Below, one piece after another: positions 1-12,963 of a stretch of DNA of 64,000 nt. Source of the stretch: Margaritispora aquatica. Lineage: Eukaryota; Ascomycota; Leotiomycetes; Helotiales; Discinellaceae. The notes beneath the pieces are model-generated. The model saw only the letters and a program-made list of their open reading frames with translations, made no database searches and was not told the origin of the DNA. Within the stretch, counting starts at the first letter, position 1; every line of letters begins with the position of its first letter. The DNA lies in the NCBI GenBank assembly GCA_007644065.1, contig VJWN01000010.1, forward strand, positions 1,673,105-1,737,104, given 5' to 3'. The position numbers were made by a program, and so were the translations under genes.

Positions 1-1079
1 CAACCTTCGTTTTCGCTCGGCAAGCTTGTGAGAAACACGAAGTTCGGGAGTTCTGGAATATGGCTGTGAGCTGGTGGGGGAACCATCATCACCCTGAAGG
101 TCACTGATCTGTCTATGTTGTAACGAATGATGATGAGTTGACACTTGAAACTCGGATGATGCTCGCTGATATTCGGCTGCAGGCACTCCATCTTCCAATC
201 TTCGTTGACCAACTGGGAGACGAGATTCGGTAGTATATTGGCTGCTCGCAATGGACTCAGCCAAGGAGTTCCTCCGAGAATCATCATAGAACGATGGTGC
301 ATGTCTGCTGGATGCGACATCCTCACTGGGTCTTGCTGCTGATGGCATTCGCTGAACCTCTTCTTCGGGGAAAGCCCATGCCTGACCCTTTGTGGGTTCT
401 GGAGCTCTTGCAATAGCCCCCAAGGCCGGCCCAGTGATTAATGGTGCTGTGCGAGCACTCATGGGGCCGTCGGGTTGCCGCTGAAAGTTTGGCTGGTACC
501 CATTTGAAAAGCGAAAGGGTCCTGAATTACGATCAGGATGCGCCGATCCAGGGTTTCGTTGTTGTGCCAAAGTACTTTGCAAAGATGTCGTCGATGGGTT
601 GGCGCTAGCATATGGAGAATTTGCGAGTCGCATATCGCCAAAGTTGGCACCCAACCTGCTATCCACCGATCCTCGACGAGCGTCCCCATTCTTTACGCTG
701 TGAGATCCCGAATCGTACGATTGTTGTTGAGAGAAACCGTACTGTGTGGGTGATACAATTGAAGCTACGCTCATGGCCCCCGACGCTGGAGAGTTCAGTG
801 GTTGGGTGTGGGGTCCAGTCGAGACAGGTGAAGGTGTGAGGTCGATGGTATCTGATCGTGACAGGTAAGGATCCATGCCATTGCTAGATTGTATGGAATT
901 ATCTGTGGAAAGTTAGTGAGAGTCCAGTCGCCGAGATCAGTCAGTGATGGCTCACGCTTACTAGAGGGATCCTTCGAAGAATAGTATGCCGAGTCGCGGT
1001 GATCCTCAGGATGGTTGAGCACACCCGCTAGACCCGTAGGAAGTTTTTGAATACTATGAGACATGTGTGTTGCTGTCAT
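1..1079 (-). CDS. bHLH transcription factor, N-terminal part (cut by window edge)
   Basis: This is a partial nuclear regulator; the reading frame is open to base 1. Exon 1 runs 1079-962, the intron is 961-903 (GTAAGC donor, CTCACTAAC branch, CACAG acceptor), and exon 2 runs 902-1. The visible part is about 340 residues, low-complexity and rich in Ser, Pro and Gln. It opens with MTATHMSHSIQKLPTGLAG and ends at the window edge in ELRVSHKLAERKRR, which is the basic DNA-contacting arm of a fungal bHLH domain of the Esc1-like kind; the helices lie outside the window. The ATG at 1079 was chosen because it has A at -3 and the open frame above it has no ATG. The basic region shows the family directly; any specific developmental role would be inference. 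Its upstream side is the 15.5-kb gene-free stretch. Confidence 0.8.
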
Positions 1080-2321
1080 TGTGTTGACTTTTGCAGTTGA
1101 AAAAATGTTCAAGAGGGGAAATGTTATATTTTGAGGTGCTATAGTGCTTATGCCGAGGCCAAAGTATCAACAGGAGGAATGATCGTAGGAGACGCTACCG
1201 AGTCAATTGACGACTGAGTCGAAATGAAGTTGAAAGAGAAGTATGTCGATGTGGCGCGGTATGAGGGGTAGGTATGAACACGAATCCCCTCAAGTCTTGC
1301 CGTTGAGAATGAGGTTGGAGTTGGAGGAGGTTCAACGGGAGAGGAGAAGAGGACTTGTCTAGCAGTAGGACTAGGTAGTAGGTGTAGCAGCAGTAGCAGC
1401 TACCTAGCAAGATTTTGGGACGGACGATTTGACGATTATCGATTAGGTCGAGAAGCTAAATGGGGCAGGGCGGCTCAATGAGGGAATTCGATTGGCCAAC
1501 AATGGAGCATCCCTTTTGCTCCCCCGAAAAAAACGTGCCTTTCGGAAGAATATAGCGAATGTGGAGTGAAGCCGATCCTTCTGATGAGTGCGAATAATGT
1601 GTGGTTTGTCGTTGGTTGTTGGTTGTTGGGTAGTGAGGTAGTGAAGACAATGGAAGTGAGTGTTGCGAATGGGGGCGGATGGATTAGATGCGAGATGGAC
1701 AGCAGTGGACGACGTATCTAGGTATAGTCATGGAAGTACAGTAGCTATAGTTGAAGTTGGAATTGGAGTTGAAATTCGAGTTGGAAGTACTGATATGTAT
1801 GCGATATGATGTGACTGATGCTCAAGACGAGGAGGTGGTGAGGTAATGAGATAATGAGGTAATGAGTGAGTGAATGAGTGAGTGAGGAGGACGTTGATAG
1901 ATGCTTTGGATCAATGATAGATCCTTTCCACTTTCAGACTTTGCTTGCACGCTTTCATAAGGTACCACGTTCTTTCCAGGACCAAATCTGAGGTCAAGTC
2001 TACAGAGAGGCGACGAGGTTTGTTATGTAGGTGGTCGACCAAGTGGATGAGGGTATCCTTGGTGGCATGCACCAGTATGCTCCAGTGCTCCAGTGCTCCA
2101 GTGAAAATAAAAGTCAAGCAAAGTCAAGTAACCTGTCGTCCCCCGTCTTGTCCTGTTCGAGTCTTAACTTTTTCTCAATACGGGGCAATGCCAGGGCGGA
2201 ATCCAGGAGGGTAGCCAATTCTGGGCGTAGCGTGGGAGCATTTGCCAGGTCCAGGTATAGCCCAGGCTCGCCAGGGTTGTCAACGGAAGAGCCATGAGAT
2301 GGATGAGATGGAGAAAAGCGT

Positions 2322-2341
2322 GCGAGCGAGCGAGCGAGCGA
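2322..2341. repeat. (GCGA)5 microsatellite
   Basis: Five perfect copies of GCGA are seen directly, just upstream of a short AT-rich stretch (about 2640-2830). Confidence 0.9.
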
Positions 2342-3519
2342 CGGGTGAGGAACATGCAAGACAAGACACGATGACTTGTGTATTTCTCAGAGGGAATGCT
2401 CACTAGACCTAACTTGGTACTTTATATGAACAGAGCTAGACCTACAAAGGACAAAGGACAATTATGAGCTCGGACTTGGAATTGAACACTTGCCTAAGTA
2501 AGGTAAAAGCCAAGGTAGGTTGGGGCTTGAAATTGCTCACCCACCTTTCCTGTACTTGTAACTTTGTACTGTGGCTGGTGGCTTTTGGTCTCGATGGATA
2601 GAACATACTGTAGGTGGCCTAGATACAGTATGAGAAGGAGGGGGAAAGAATGAAAAGAATGAAAAGAATTAAATACTGTAATACTGTAATACTGTAACAT
2701 GGTACCTAAGGTATGATGACTTTGCTCAACTTTAGCTTTTTGGATCTAAAATGATAATGATACTCAATTAGGTAAAGGTCATGATATAACATAAATATAA
2801 TACAATAAATTATAATGATAAATGATAAAAGGGTTGTCGCATGTGGTGTGCAAGGTATCCCCCTTGGCTGTGTGTTTCTGTGGCTGTCCAGTCCTGGTCA
2901 TGTCTTTTGTCACTCCTCTGTGTGAGTGTGTGGCCTTCATGGTTCTTTCTCAACTTTCTCAGGGAACTTCCCTGTCTCAATCTGCATCTGCATTCGACTA
3001 CAGTCCGCTATTCGAATCGATATGAAAAGAGGTGGGCCCGTGAGCACGATGTCCCAGGGATAATGTTGAGAGATGTGAGCACTTCCGTGGCTACCATGGC
3101 TGCTAGTACACACTAACTGCTCCAATCGTTCCGCTAGTAGGGTTTCTGCCATTTGGCCGGGGAAGGCCTTGGATCTTGCTTCCCTCCTTCCTGCATCACC
3201 TTTTCTTTTCTTTTTCGGCTGGGGGCTGGTGTGTGAGTAAGTGTAGTCTGTGTCTGTGTCGCACCGATATGCTGCTGCACATGTGTGCTGCGATATACTC
3301 GTAACCGTTCCTAACCTCCTAATCAGGTGAGGTAAAGGTTGGCCAGAAGAAAAGAAGAAAAAAAATTGAATACATGGTGGTGTACCCTATCCTACCCTAC
3401 CTGGGAAACGAGGAAAAGCGTAAGGAAGAGACGCAGTATAGTTACCTTCGTACTCTACAAGAGAGACACACAGAGGCAGAAGCAGAAACAGGGAGCAAGA
3501 AACCTATCTAGCTGTCCTG

Positions 3520-3550
3520 CCCACTACCCACTACCCACTACCCACTACCC
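3520..3550. repeat. CCCACTA tandem repeat
   Basis: There are four consecutive copies of the heptamer CCCACTA followed by a partial copy. No coding frame is associated with it. Confidence 0.9.
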
Positions 3551-6500
3551 AGGTGCAAGTAATTGTGGCGTGGACAGTGGACACTAACTCGGGAGAGTTT
3601 AGTCTAACCGAGCAATGAGGAAATATCGGAAATCCACCCCCCCCCAAATGAACCTGGAGTTGGAGTGCTGTGTCCTTTGTCTTGTGTCCACACGCCTGCC
3701 ATTGAGCCATGGCCGGTACATACCTTTACTTACCGATTCCCTTCATCCAATACGAGAGCCAAGTTGATGTATCGGTACGTACTGGTAAATGATGATTGAT
3801 GATGTTCGTACTGTACAAACTCACAAAACGATAAGCGAGTCTATTTGGAGAGGGAGAGAAAGAGCACTTAAGGAAAGCAAAATCGTTACAAGTAACGTTC
3901 GAGGCCATACCTTGGATCCAGCTATCGGAGGTATGAGATGGGTACCATACCAAAGCAGCACGCACTCGTTATGCGTTCTTGTCCTGGAATCGACAAGATC
4001 ATCGCCAGCTTGCCAGGTGGTGCTGCCCCGCCATGCCCTATCAACCGTACCGTACTCCGTACCGAATTCAAGACATCACGACCCTCAAAATCTTCCTACC
4101 GAGTCGTTTCTCGTCTACAGTTCACAGTTCGCACATCCAAGACAATAACCACGCCTTCAGAAAGCCTCGAAAGCCTCGACTGCACGCCTCTTGCCAAAGT
4201 AGGGAAAGAGGTGCCCTGGTCATACTTTACCAAAAGAAAATATCTGAAGTCTGAAGACTGAACCCCTTCCTTTCGACATTGCGACTTGACTCAAGTGAAC
4301 TCGACCCCACCTCATTCCGCTCAACTCAACATCAGATTGTCTTGGAGCTGGATCAGATATGCAGATGCACGTGCGGATAGAAGATGTGTGTGTGCTGCAT
4401 GGCCCGTATCTTGAATCTGTGCTTTGGCGTTGGCGTCCAACAATGCACAATCCTCTGGGTGCTGACTGCAGAGGAGAGTACAATCATCGAGATCCCGTTT
4501 CGTACACAGTACGGAGGTACAATAGCATGGGAAAGGAAACTTGAAGGTGCGCGTAAATGGACAAGGGACGTTGCCGTGGTACATCGATTAGTATCCAAAT
4601 ATTTTATAGTACTCAATATTGGAGTCAAGAATATGGCAAAGCTGAATATACCTTCCCAAGCATGTAGATCTTTTCTACATGCGTGGCTATGCGCTGTGGT
4701 TTTGAAGACAATGGACTCATAGGAACCCTCCAAACCACCAAATACCAAACCATCAACGTGCCAAGTCTCCGAATTCCAAAGCAATAATAACTACATGCGA
4801 TTGTTCCAAGTTGCAGCCATTACACAAGATTTATTGTCAGCATTGTGGATCATGTGTTCCAACACTGGTGCTGGTCATCCTTTCCGCTGCAGGTCTCGCC
4901 AACCTACAGGAACCAAGCCTTGATGCAACACAACGGAAAAAAGCATGGAGGACATGTTTATGTTTGCAATTTGGGGGGAAAGCCGTTGGAAACCTCCATC
5001 TCTTGTCTCTCAGATGAGTCCCGCTACGATAGGGAGAAGTCAATGCTCAAATCAATCACTAACTAATTAGACCAGTATAGAGCTGAGCATCAGTCATCTC
5101 ATCTGAGTCGTGGTTAAAGGACTAAGATGGTGGATGGTGGTCGCTGCTCGGAAAAAGAGTCCTTACCAAAGTATGGATCGGACAATATATCGGAAGGTGG
5201 CTCTCGGGATCTAACCACACATCATATAGATCATAGAGGCCCGAGATCTCACTTGTCCGGGATACAGATATGGCACAAGACGGTATCGCGCACTGCCGTA
5301 TCAATCTATTGTGAACAACATGGAGGGAATGCTCATGTTTGTTTTCTCTTGCCTTTTCAGCTATCTGTTAATGTTTTTGTCTCAACGGCTCCCGCCATTT
5401 CACTGACGGCAGATTTGAGACAAACAGCTCGCCGAAGACAAAGGAGGGAAAATGAAGTCTTCCTCGGCCTCTGGGAAGCGAGACATCCTCAAGCATACCT
5501 CGCCTCCTCTATCTTCACAAGTGATACTCCGTAGACCAGGAACAAGCTACAAAAGATTTGGTCCAAGCTTGGAAGAAGGATTCGTGTTGCAGTTCCAAGC
5601 TCTGGTTTTCTCTCCCAAACAGGCAGGACATTAACATTAACCTTCCAAAAGTTCAGATGTTTTGTTCCGGCAAACTTCAACTTCATGCAGAGATCAGAAC
5701 CGGCCGTGCCTCCGTACCTGACAGGATGCTCCACTGGATTCAAAGTCCACTTCATCAACTCCCTGTCGTTGGTTCGTCGTTCCAGGTCATCCATTTGGAT
5801 CTGACAGGCCCCGAACACCCAATCGAGCAACCTGGATGCGGCCGGAAGGATTAATCGACCATCCCATCCCATGCATACGAGGGCGGACGGAGGTAGGTAC
5901 AGTACATGTCAGTCATCCGTTGTCCTGAGCAAGTTGAAAATCAAATAATACCACCCCCAAAACTCCATGACAAGAGTCAAGAAGAGACTTTTCTTATGAT
6001 TCTTGAGACCTTACTTCGAACCCAAACAGCTAGGTGCAGGATCGGCATGGAATTTTCCATTCTCAGCAGATTCGACCCCCCCCGCATGAGGCGTAACATC
6101 CTGGATAATCAGTGTTTTTGACAGGCGGGTTGTTCAGTGTCCCTTACTGGCCGCGGCAATAATTTACACTTTTACAGTTTCAGATGATGGAGGTTAGGGA
6201 CATGCTGTTGTGTCTGGCGTCCTGGAGGGATCTTCCATGTTCCCCGGGACGAGAATTAATTGACAGGCGTGACAGAACAGGCTTGGGGTTGAACATCATC
6301 AACAACTTCCTTGTGTCGCTCTCACGCACCCGACGCAGATGCAAGCTGGTGGGTAAGTGAAATTCGCAACATCTTCTTGTTCCGTACATGGAGAAGCTTC
6401 ATCCCACGGATCATCCTTCTCCCATGTGCCCGTCTCTCGTGGCATTGGTTATCGCAAAATATCACACTATATCACACTATACGGAGGTAGGTACATATTG

Positions 6501-8698
6501 ATCAAAGCACCAGCCAGTGCAAGAAGTCGTCCGTAGGTACTGTAAAAGATCTACACAAGCATATGGAAGGGAGTTGGTTGTCAGTTGTGAATGTTTAGAA
6601 TTCAGGCTGTCCATTTCGGGGGCATTTTCAAAGTGCAAATCACCGAGATGCTGGTCGTTTACGGAGGACCAAATCCATATCCATATCCTGGATGGTACTG
6701 TACTGTAGGTACTAAGTATTGCTTGGTATGGGGTACAAGTAAGTATCCAAGAAACAAAACAGCCTCGAGAAACGGAGTGTTAGCTGAAGCCCTTCTTCTC
6801 ACCGAAGCGTATCCTATCCAAACACCGTTCTGGATGCAAGCCTCACTGTTCATGGCATCACTAAACCAAAAACATGTCCTCATTAGGAAGGTTGGAATGG
6901 AGATCTGATCCAGCCTTAGCCGCTCCCTCTTCTTCCCATCGCCATCCTTCACCCCTTACCTCCAACGGCCCTTGCAGACAGGATGCTCTTCACATGATGC
7001 CAACAAGTTGGCCTCACGGTCCACGGTCCATCCACGGATCATCAACGTGGGGAGTTCTGACGATCAATCAATTCATCGTTGGAATCGTTGAAAATGTTGA
7101 AACTTCCAAGAAGCAAGCAATAGAAGGACAACAACGTGCGATCAGATGGATACAGATGCAGATACAATGTGTGCTCTGACAAATAGATTGCATTCGCATC
7201 TTTTCTCTTGATGAAAACCCTGGTTCCTGTCATCAATGCGACAGCTCAAGGACCCATCCACAGTTTATCAAACAGAAAAAGGACCAAGACCATGAGTTTT
7301 TCAACATCAACCTGTCAATAAAGTGTCAAGTGTCATTCGGAGATATCTTCATACACGCGGAAACTCATCGCATGATTGCACAGCCCTCGTGTTCTCGGAT
7401 TCTAGAAGACTCGCAAAACTTGCAAAGCTCTCCAGTATTCATTCGATCGGTATCATTACCTTCTTCGATCAGAATGTACATCAAACGCGCAATGCATGCA
7501 ACACGGAGGATCAGACTATGATCTCCATCCCAACTCATTCATCATCATCCCATTGTCGTCTGAGCCTCAAGCATGATGAATACATCTGTCAACGTTGGCA
7601 TCCAGAACAACAATGCCGACAAGCCCCAACCCCAGAGCGATACACTAACAAATCCCCTCGCAGCAGGCATTCCCTTCACCCCTCACCCCTCACCAAAAAG
7701 ATGATGCAGATACGACGAGGGACGGCGTGAGATCTACCTTCAAGGCAAGACGAGGCTTCCTTTCAATTGGGTACCGAGTACTTGGGACCAAAACGACCAC
7801 GGTCATTCTCTTCAGCCGGCTCATGCCAGGTTGTTGAATGGATGGCTATTCACCAACCATGCTCTACCTCGTGAACTTCGCCTCATTTGGCTCGTAGGTC
7901 CCAAATTATCACCAATTCAACATGCACGATGCGATGCATCTCAGAATAAAAATTTATTTCGGGGCCAAATGACCCTATAATAAATCTCAAGATAGAAATC
8001 TAGTCTCAGATATAGTCATATCAACTTTCAATTTCAACTGTTCCCCTACCTACGTAGACTTGCAACCTACTCGGATCGGTGAGCGTCCCGGCCGGTGGGA
8101 GGTGAGGTGAAGTGAGGTTGTGGCGTCCACACTATGGTAGACGCTGCCGATGTCATCAAATGGAGCTGAATCGAGCTTTCTTTCTTTTCTCCATATGGGG
8201 TAAGAAACTGGCTGATCACTCAACTCATGGCGAGCTCGGAAGTTCTTTCCAACCAGCAACGACCATTCGACTTGAACTTTTGAGTTGGGTTGTTTTTTTT
8301 AAAATGTATCATACCGTAACCGCCAGGTCTCTGGTATTTATTGGGGCCAAGCATGACACATGTTTTTGCCTATATGTATGTATGTATAGGTATGTCTCGT
8401 CTCGTCTCTCGGAAAGCAATAAATCAATTAAGGCATGCGCCAAGCCTCTGTCTCTCTCATATCTGATTCTCAAGAATCGCATTCTCTCAACCCGATATGC
8501 CAGATTTGACTTTACCTCCGTAAAAAGCCAAGAGCCAAGCGCCAAGCGGAAAAAATGAAAGTAGCAGGAAGAAGAAGAAGCAAAAGAATACAGATTCAGT
8601 TCATTTCATTTCAGAATCAATGACGCTCAATGACGCGTGGTACGCCGCCGAGAGGGTTTTACGCAGCACATCAGCATCGCATCGCATTGCACATTTGC

Positions 8699-8722
8699 CT
8701 TTCCTTTCCTTTCCTTTCCTTT
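8699..8722. repeat. CTTTC pentamer repeat
   Basis: This is a pyrimidine tract built of a CTTTC/TTTCC pentamer repeated about four to five times, running into an AT-rich stretch. Pyrimidine tracts of this kind are common near fungal transcription starts. Confidence 0.85.
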
Positions 8723-9581
8723 TATTTTACTATATTTTCCTTTTTGGGATCTGTCTACATAAGGTACGTAGGTAGGTAAGGTACCTTGGTTCTTTTTGGT
8801 TCGGTTTCTTGGCAGCGGCGGCGGCGGTCGCGGGGTCGAAAAGGTTGAGCTTGCAATGCAATGATAGCTGAAAGATATGTCACAAGACTCACATACCTTA
8901 TCCACAGAGGTACGAATGAATAAGTAACTGGATGAGTGATTGAGTTGCCTACCTACGTACCTATACCTGCTTCCTCAACAATACGTACGTAGCCCCTCCT
9001 CTCCTCCCCAACCTCACGATTCAACAGCATGAATTATGTATGTATGTCCGTATGTACGTATCTGACCTTACATGTGTCGTATGTGGTGGAACACGCATGC
9101 CTAGGTACGTAGGGCGTAGGATGTAGTTGCGATGTCGGTCAGCATACGGAGGTATGGCCTCGACTTACTCGCTCGTCAAATTTACCTTGAAGCAGCATCA
9201 AATCAACAAGCTAAGCTAAGCAAGCTCAATCGATACGTGGTATGTATGTATGGTTCTTGTGGGCTCGGATCAAATCTAGTATGATTTGGTAAGGATTTTA
9301 TTATTTACATGATCTAGTTGAGGAATCGTCATGCTCTACACTACACTGCTATGCTCAATTCAGCTCGCTTCATGTCCAGAAAGACGAGACGGAAAGCTCT
9401 GCCTACCTTACTACCTCACCTCTGCTATGCCCTGACGGAATGAATGAAAGCCTCCCATAGGGATATTGAGCATAACTAGAGGTTTGTAAGTAGGTAGGGT
9501 GCTGTATTGACCTGTATTACAAAATACGAAATACGTACGGAATGCGGAATGCGGGTTTCTCCATTGTCGTCGCGTGTTTGT

Positions 9582-9744
9582 GGTCTGGCCTGATCGAGTC
9601 TGCTCTGGTCTACTCTGGTCGAGTCTGGTCGAGTCGAGTCTAGTCCAGTCCAGTCTGGTCCAGTCTGGTCTCGTTTGTTCTGGCTTGATCGAGTCTGGTC
9701 TGGTCTAGTAAGTCTCGTCTGCTCTAGTCCAGTCCAGTCTGGTC
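9582..9744. repeat. Degenerate GTC-every-5-nt tract
   Basis: About 160 bp are built from pentamers such as TCTGG, TCGAG, TCCAG and TCTAG, so that GTC recurs almost every five bases with drift in the other two positions. This is old, diverged pentamer satellite sequence. No coding frame is supported. Confidence 0.8.
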
Positions 9745-9865
9745 TTGCAAAAGTTGCAGATTCGCGTAGGTAGGTCGTTCGTTGGTGTTGATCGATGCAA
9801 GGGATAGGATGGGATAGGATAGCTGCATGTGATGTGCGTGACTTTGGATTGGGTTTGGGTCAGGA

Positions 9866-9907
9866 GATTGGAAATTGGAAATTGGGAATTGGGGATTGGG
9901 AATTGGA
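9866..9907. repeat. GGAAATTGG-type heptamer repeat
   Basis: Imperfect direct repeats of a 7-base unit (GAAATTG, GGAATTG, GGATTGG variants) run head to tail. It is a short degenerate minisatellite. Confidence 0.8.
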
Positions 9908-10094
9908 TAGCTTCTATTCGTTCACACACCTCAGTTGCAAGTTGTAGTTGTAAATTCCAGGTTGTGGTTATGTCACACGGGAGCTTGTTTAGTTGTTTTC
10001 TTACGTCGTTGCTGCGCTAGTTTCTATGGGTACTGTAGGTTGTGTACCTTAGAGAGGGATAGTTAGCTGTACGGTGCATGCAACACAACAGCGA

Positions 10095-10127
10095 TTTTTT
10101 TGTTTTTGTTTTTGTTTTTGTTTTTAT
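10095..10127. repeat. (GTTTTT)n microsatellite
   Basis: There are four to five head-to-tail copies of GTTTTT flanked by T runs. Confidence 0.9.
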
Positions 10128-12891
10128 TTCGTGGAACTAAGAGGTGAGAGAGAAAGCAGGGGAGACTGGAGACTGGAGAGGTGCGGTGTGATGCGGTACT
10201 GAGCGGTGTTGTGCTGTGCTACCTCATGGCTCGAGACATGGTGGGAGGTACAGAGGTACAAAGGTACAACAGAGAACGGAGAGAAGGCCCACTCTTAAGG
10301 TACCACCTCTAGGTAAGGTAAGGTGCTTTCTTGCTTTGACCTTCTTTCGTCAAGAGCAACAATCCATCCATCTGTATGTGTATCATGCCGTACAGTACCA
10401 TACCGTATCTTGCGTGGTAGCCCAGCCCAGGCATCGGGTTATGCCATGCCATGAACGTCATTGGTAACCACTGGTAGTTCAACCGAAAATCCAAACGTCG
10501 ACTTCGGTTCTTCATCGGTCAGAAGTCAGCCCTTTCGTATATGTTCAGTGGGAATAGGGAAAGATCGTCGGTTGTACAGTTTTAAGAAGACGACAACGAT
10601 GATGAAGTGCAGGAATGCTATGGGACAGTACAGTATCGGTGGCGTTGACACTTTTCTTTGTGTGTTATTGTGTTGTGAGACGGTTTTGCGTGGATATGGC
10701 ATGTTCGGCTAGTTTCTTTGTAGTGCAGTGCAATACAATGCTATGTTCGTTTATCTCCATTATTGTTTTCTTTGTACTGTCTTGACTTGATGGTGTTTAT
10801 GGCATCATCTTCGGACGTTTTACGCTTTTCAAATCGGGTGCTTAAAAGTAAAGGGAAAGCAAAGCGCTGGCTAGTTGCACCTCGCTTTCGGCATTTTTCA
10901 TATTGATTTTTTTTTTCCTCTCTCCATTTTACAATGACATTCACCAAACTCCACAGTGAACTCAGATTATTCCAAATACCAGGCGCTTCATCGCCTCGTC
11001 GCCTCATCGCGTTTGAAAAACGGGAACGGGAACGGGACCTCGCATCATCTTCCCTCCAGTTCCCCACCGGTCCAGATCGGATCTGACTTCTTCGACCGGG
11101 TACCTACTTCAACGCGCAGCAGGGCTCGGCATGATCTGATCGCCGGGAACAGGTGGGTGGGGACATGCAGGGAGGGGGCGAGGGAAATGGACTGCGATCC
11201 AGAACCCACCTGGTTGGTTGGTTGGACACTTACTCATCAGTTGAGAATATGCGAGGAGCCGCATCTTCGCAGTACTGCATAGCATTGTACGAGTGATCGG
11301 ACTTCAAGCCGGCTGGCATTAATAGAACGGGCGGAGGGGAAGATGGGGGATATAGTGCGTTCGTACGATCGAAGGTTATGCTGTGCGTGTATGTGTACGC
11401 CCCGAGTCGATTTCTCACCCTTTCTTTGGTTGTTTCGGATCAACATACTTGCCAGTCTGCCAGTCAACTAACTGACGATCGGACAGAGGGATGAGTTCTC
11501 TCGTGGCTTTGGTGTTGGTGTTGGTGTCGGTGCTTCATATATTTGGTGTTCCCCGAGCATATACCCACAGTACACAAACACGAGGCAGAAAGATTGCCGT
11601 TGAGACAACGAGAACTGGCTAGCTCATTGATCATACTCGCTTATTTCTACCGGCAAGACCCACGATGAACCCGAATGTATTGGTGAGTATTTGCGTTTTG
11701 AAGGTGAATGAAAATTGGAGCACGTATTGTTGGTCAGTCAAGGGAAGTAGAAGATCTAGATGCAGATGCGGTACGATACACAGCGGATGCGAGCACGAGC
11801 TGGCAACGGTCGTGTCCTGCTCTTAACGGGTGAAGGGAGGACTTTGTGTGATGGGAAGGAATACAAAGATCATGTGCTCCATGTCTGTAGTGTGAAGTGG
11901 TGCGGTATTGTGCAGGTAGATAGGTTGGGGAAAGTCAAGTAGGTAAGTGAGTAAGTCAAGTGCTGCAGTATGGTGCAGATGAGTCGCGGAGGTTAGTGAG
12001 TCACTGAGTGGGCGGGTAGGTAGGCAAGTTAAGTAATGACTAAATCAGCGATCGAGTGAGTGACTCGAGGATAATCAATGACTTAATCTAGGTAGAGAAG
12101 AGAGTGGTTGAATGATGAATTAAGGTATGTACGTTATGTACCCTAGGAAGGCAAGTAGAGAAATGCTATAAGATCTTTTCATCTGTGTTGTTTGTGTTTT
12201 CTATGTCATAGAACTCGAGCTCAAATAGCGTAGCAGGTTTGCCTGTTTGTCTGCCTGCCTGTCTGTCTGACTGGCAAGCAAGCAAGTGCTTGGCTTCCTG
12301 CTCAGTTTGCACTTAGAGATAATTCAATTTCATTTCTCCTCTTGGTGTTGGAAGACCTTGACTGGTTGGGTGGCTGAATGGCTATGCTAAGTATACTAGT
12401 ATACGAAGTAATGGAATGGACTCTTCTCCATGTCTGGTGTTGATCTCGCTTGGTATAGTTTACTGGGGTTTGTTTCTGATTTCAGTTCATTCGAGTTAGC
12501 TGAGTTGATTTGAATTAAGCGAACTCTTCTTGTCGTTACTGTCGCGATGTACGATGCACACAGCATGTACTGTTTCTCTTTACCTACCCCAAAGCCCAGG
12601 ATCATTGCAGTGCTAACACTGTAAATCAGTGGCTTAATACCTAGTCATCATCATCTCACTCCCGCAACTCACGCGAGAGTCAGACAATCACTGGGTGGGT
12701 GGATGTTTACGATGAGTAACCACGGATAAGCCACTCGCTCGATCAGGCAGTTATGTCCAGTTCGATATGGTAGGCCGGAGACAGATGAAGAATGATGTTG
12801 TCTTGCTCAATTAGGGCTTGTCTCAAGAATATCAAGATTTTGCATTTACCATGGATGCATCTGCTCGCCGCTTTCAGAATTTCGATGTCTG

Positions 12892-12963
12892 AAGTCTGAA
12901 GTCTGATGTCCAGCCCGGCAGGGGTCTTCACGGTATGGCGACCAGGGTTCAGACTTCAGACTT
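12892..12963. repeat. 15-bp inverted repeat with 42-nt spacer
   Basis: The left arm AAGTCTGAAGTCTGA (12892-12906) is matched perfectly by its reverse complement TCAGACTTCAGACTT (12949-12963). Each arm is itself a two-copy repeat of GTCTGAA, so the foldback may have come from inverted duplication of a simple repeat. Similar CTGAAGTCTGAA words occur near 4246. Confidence 0.85.

Noticed and set aside
8112..8558. 148-codon plus-strand open frame
   Set aside because: No domain, no codon pattern and a poor start context.
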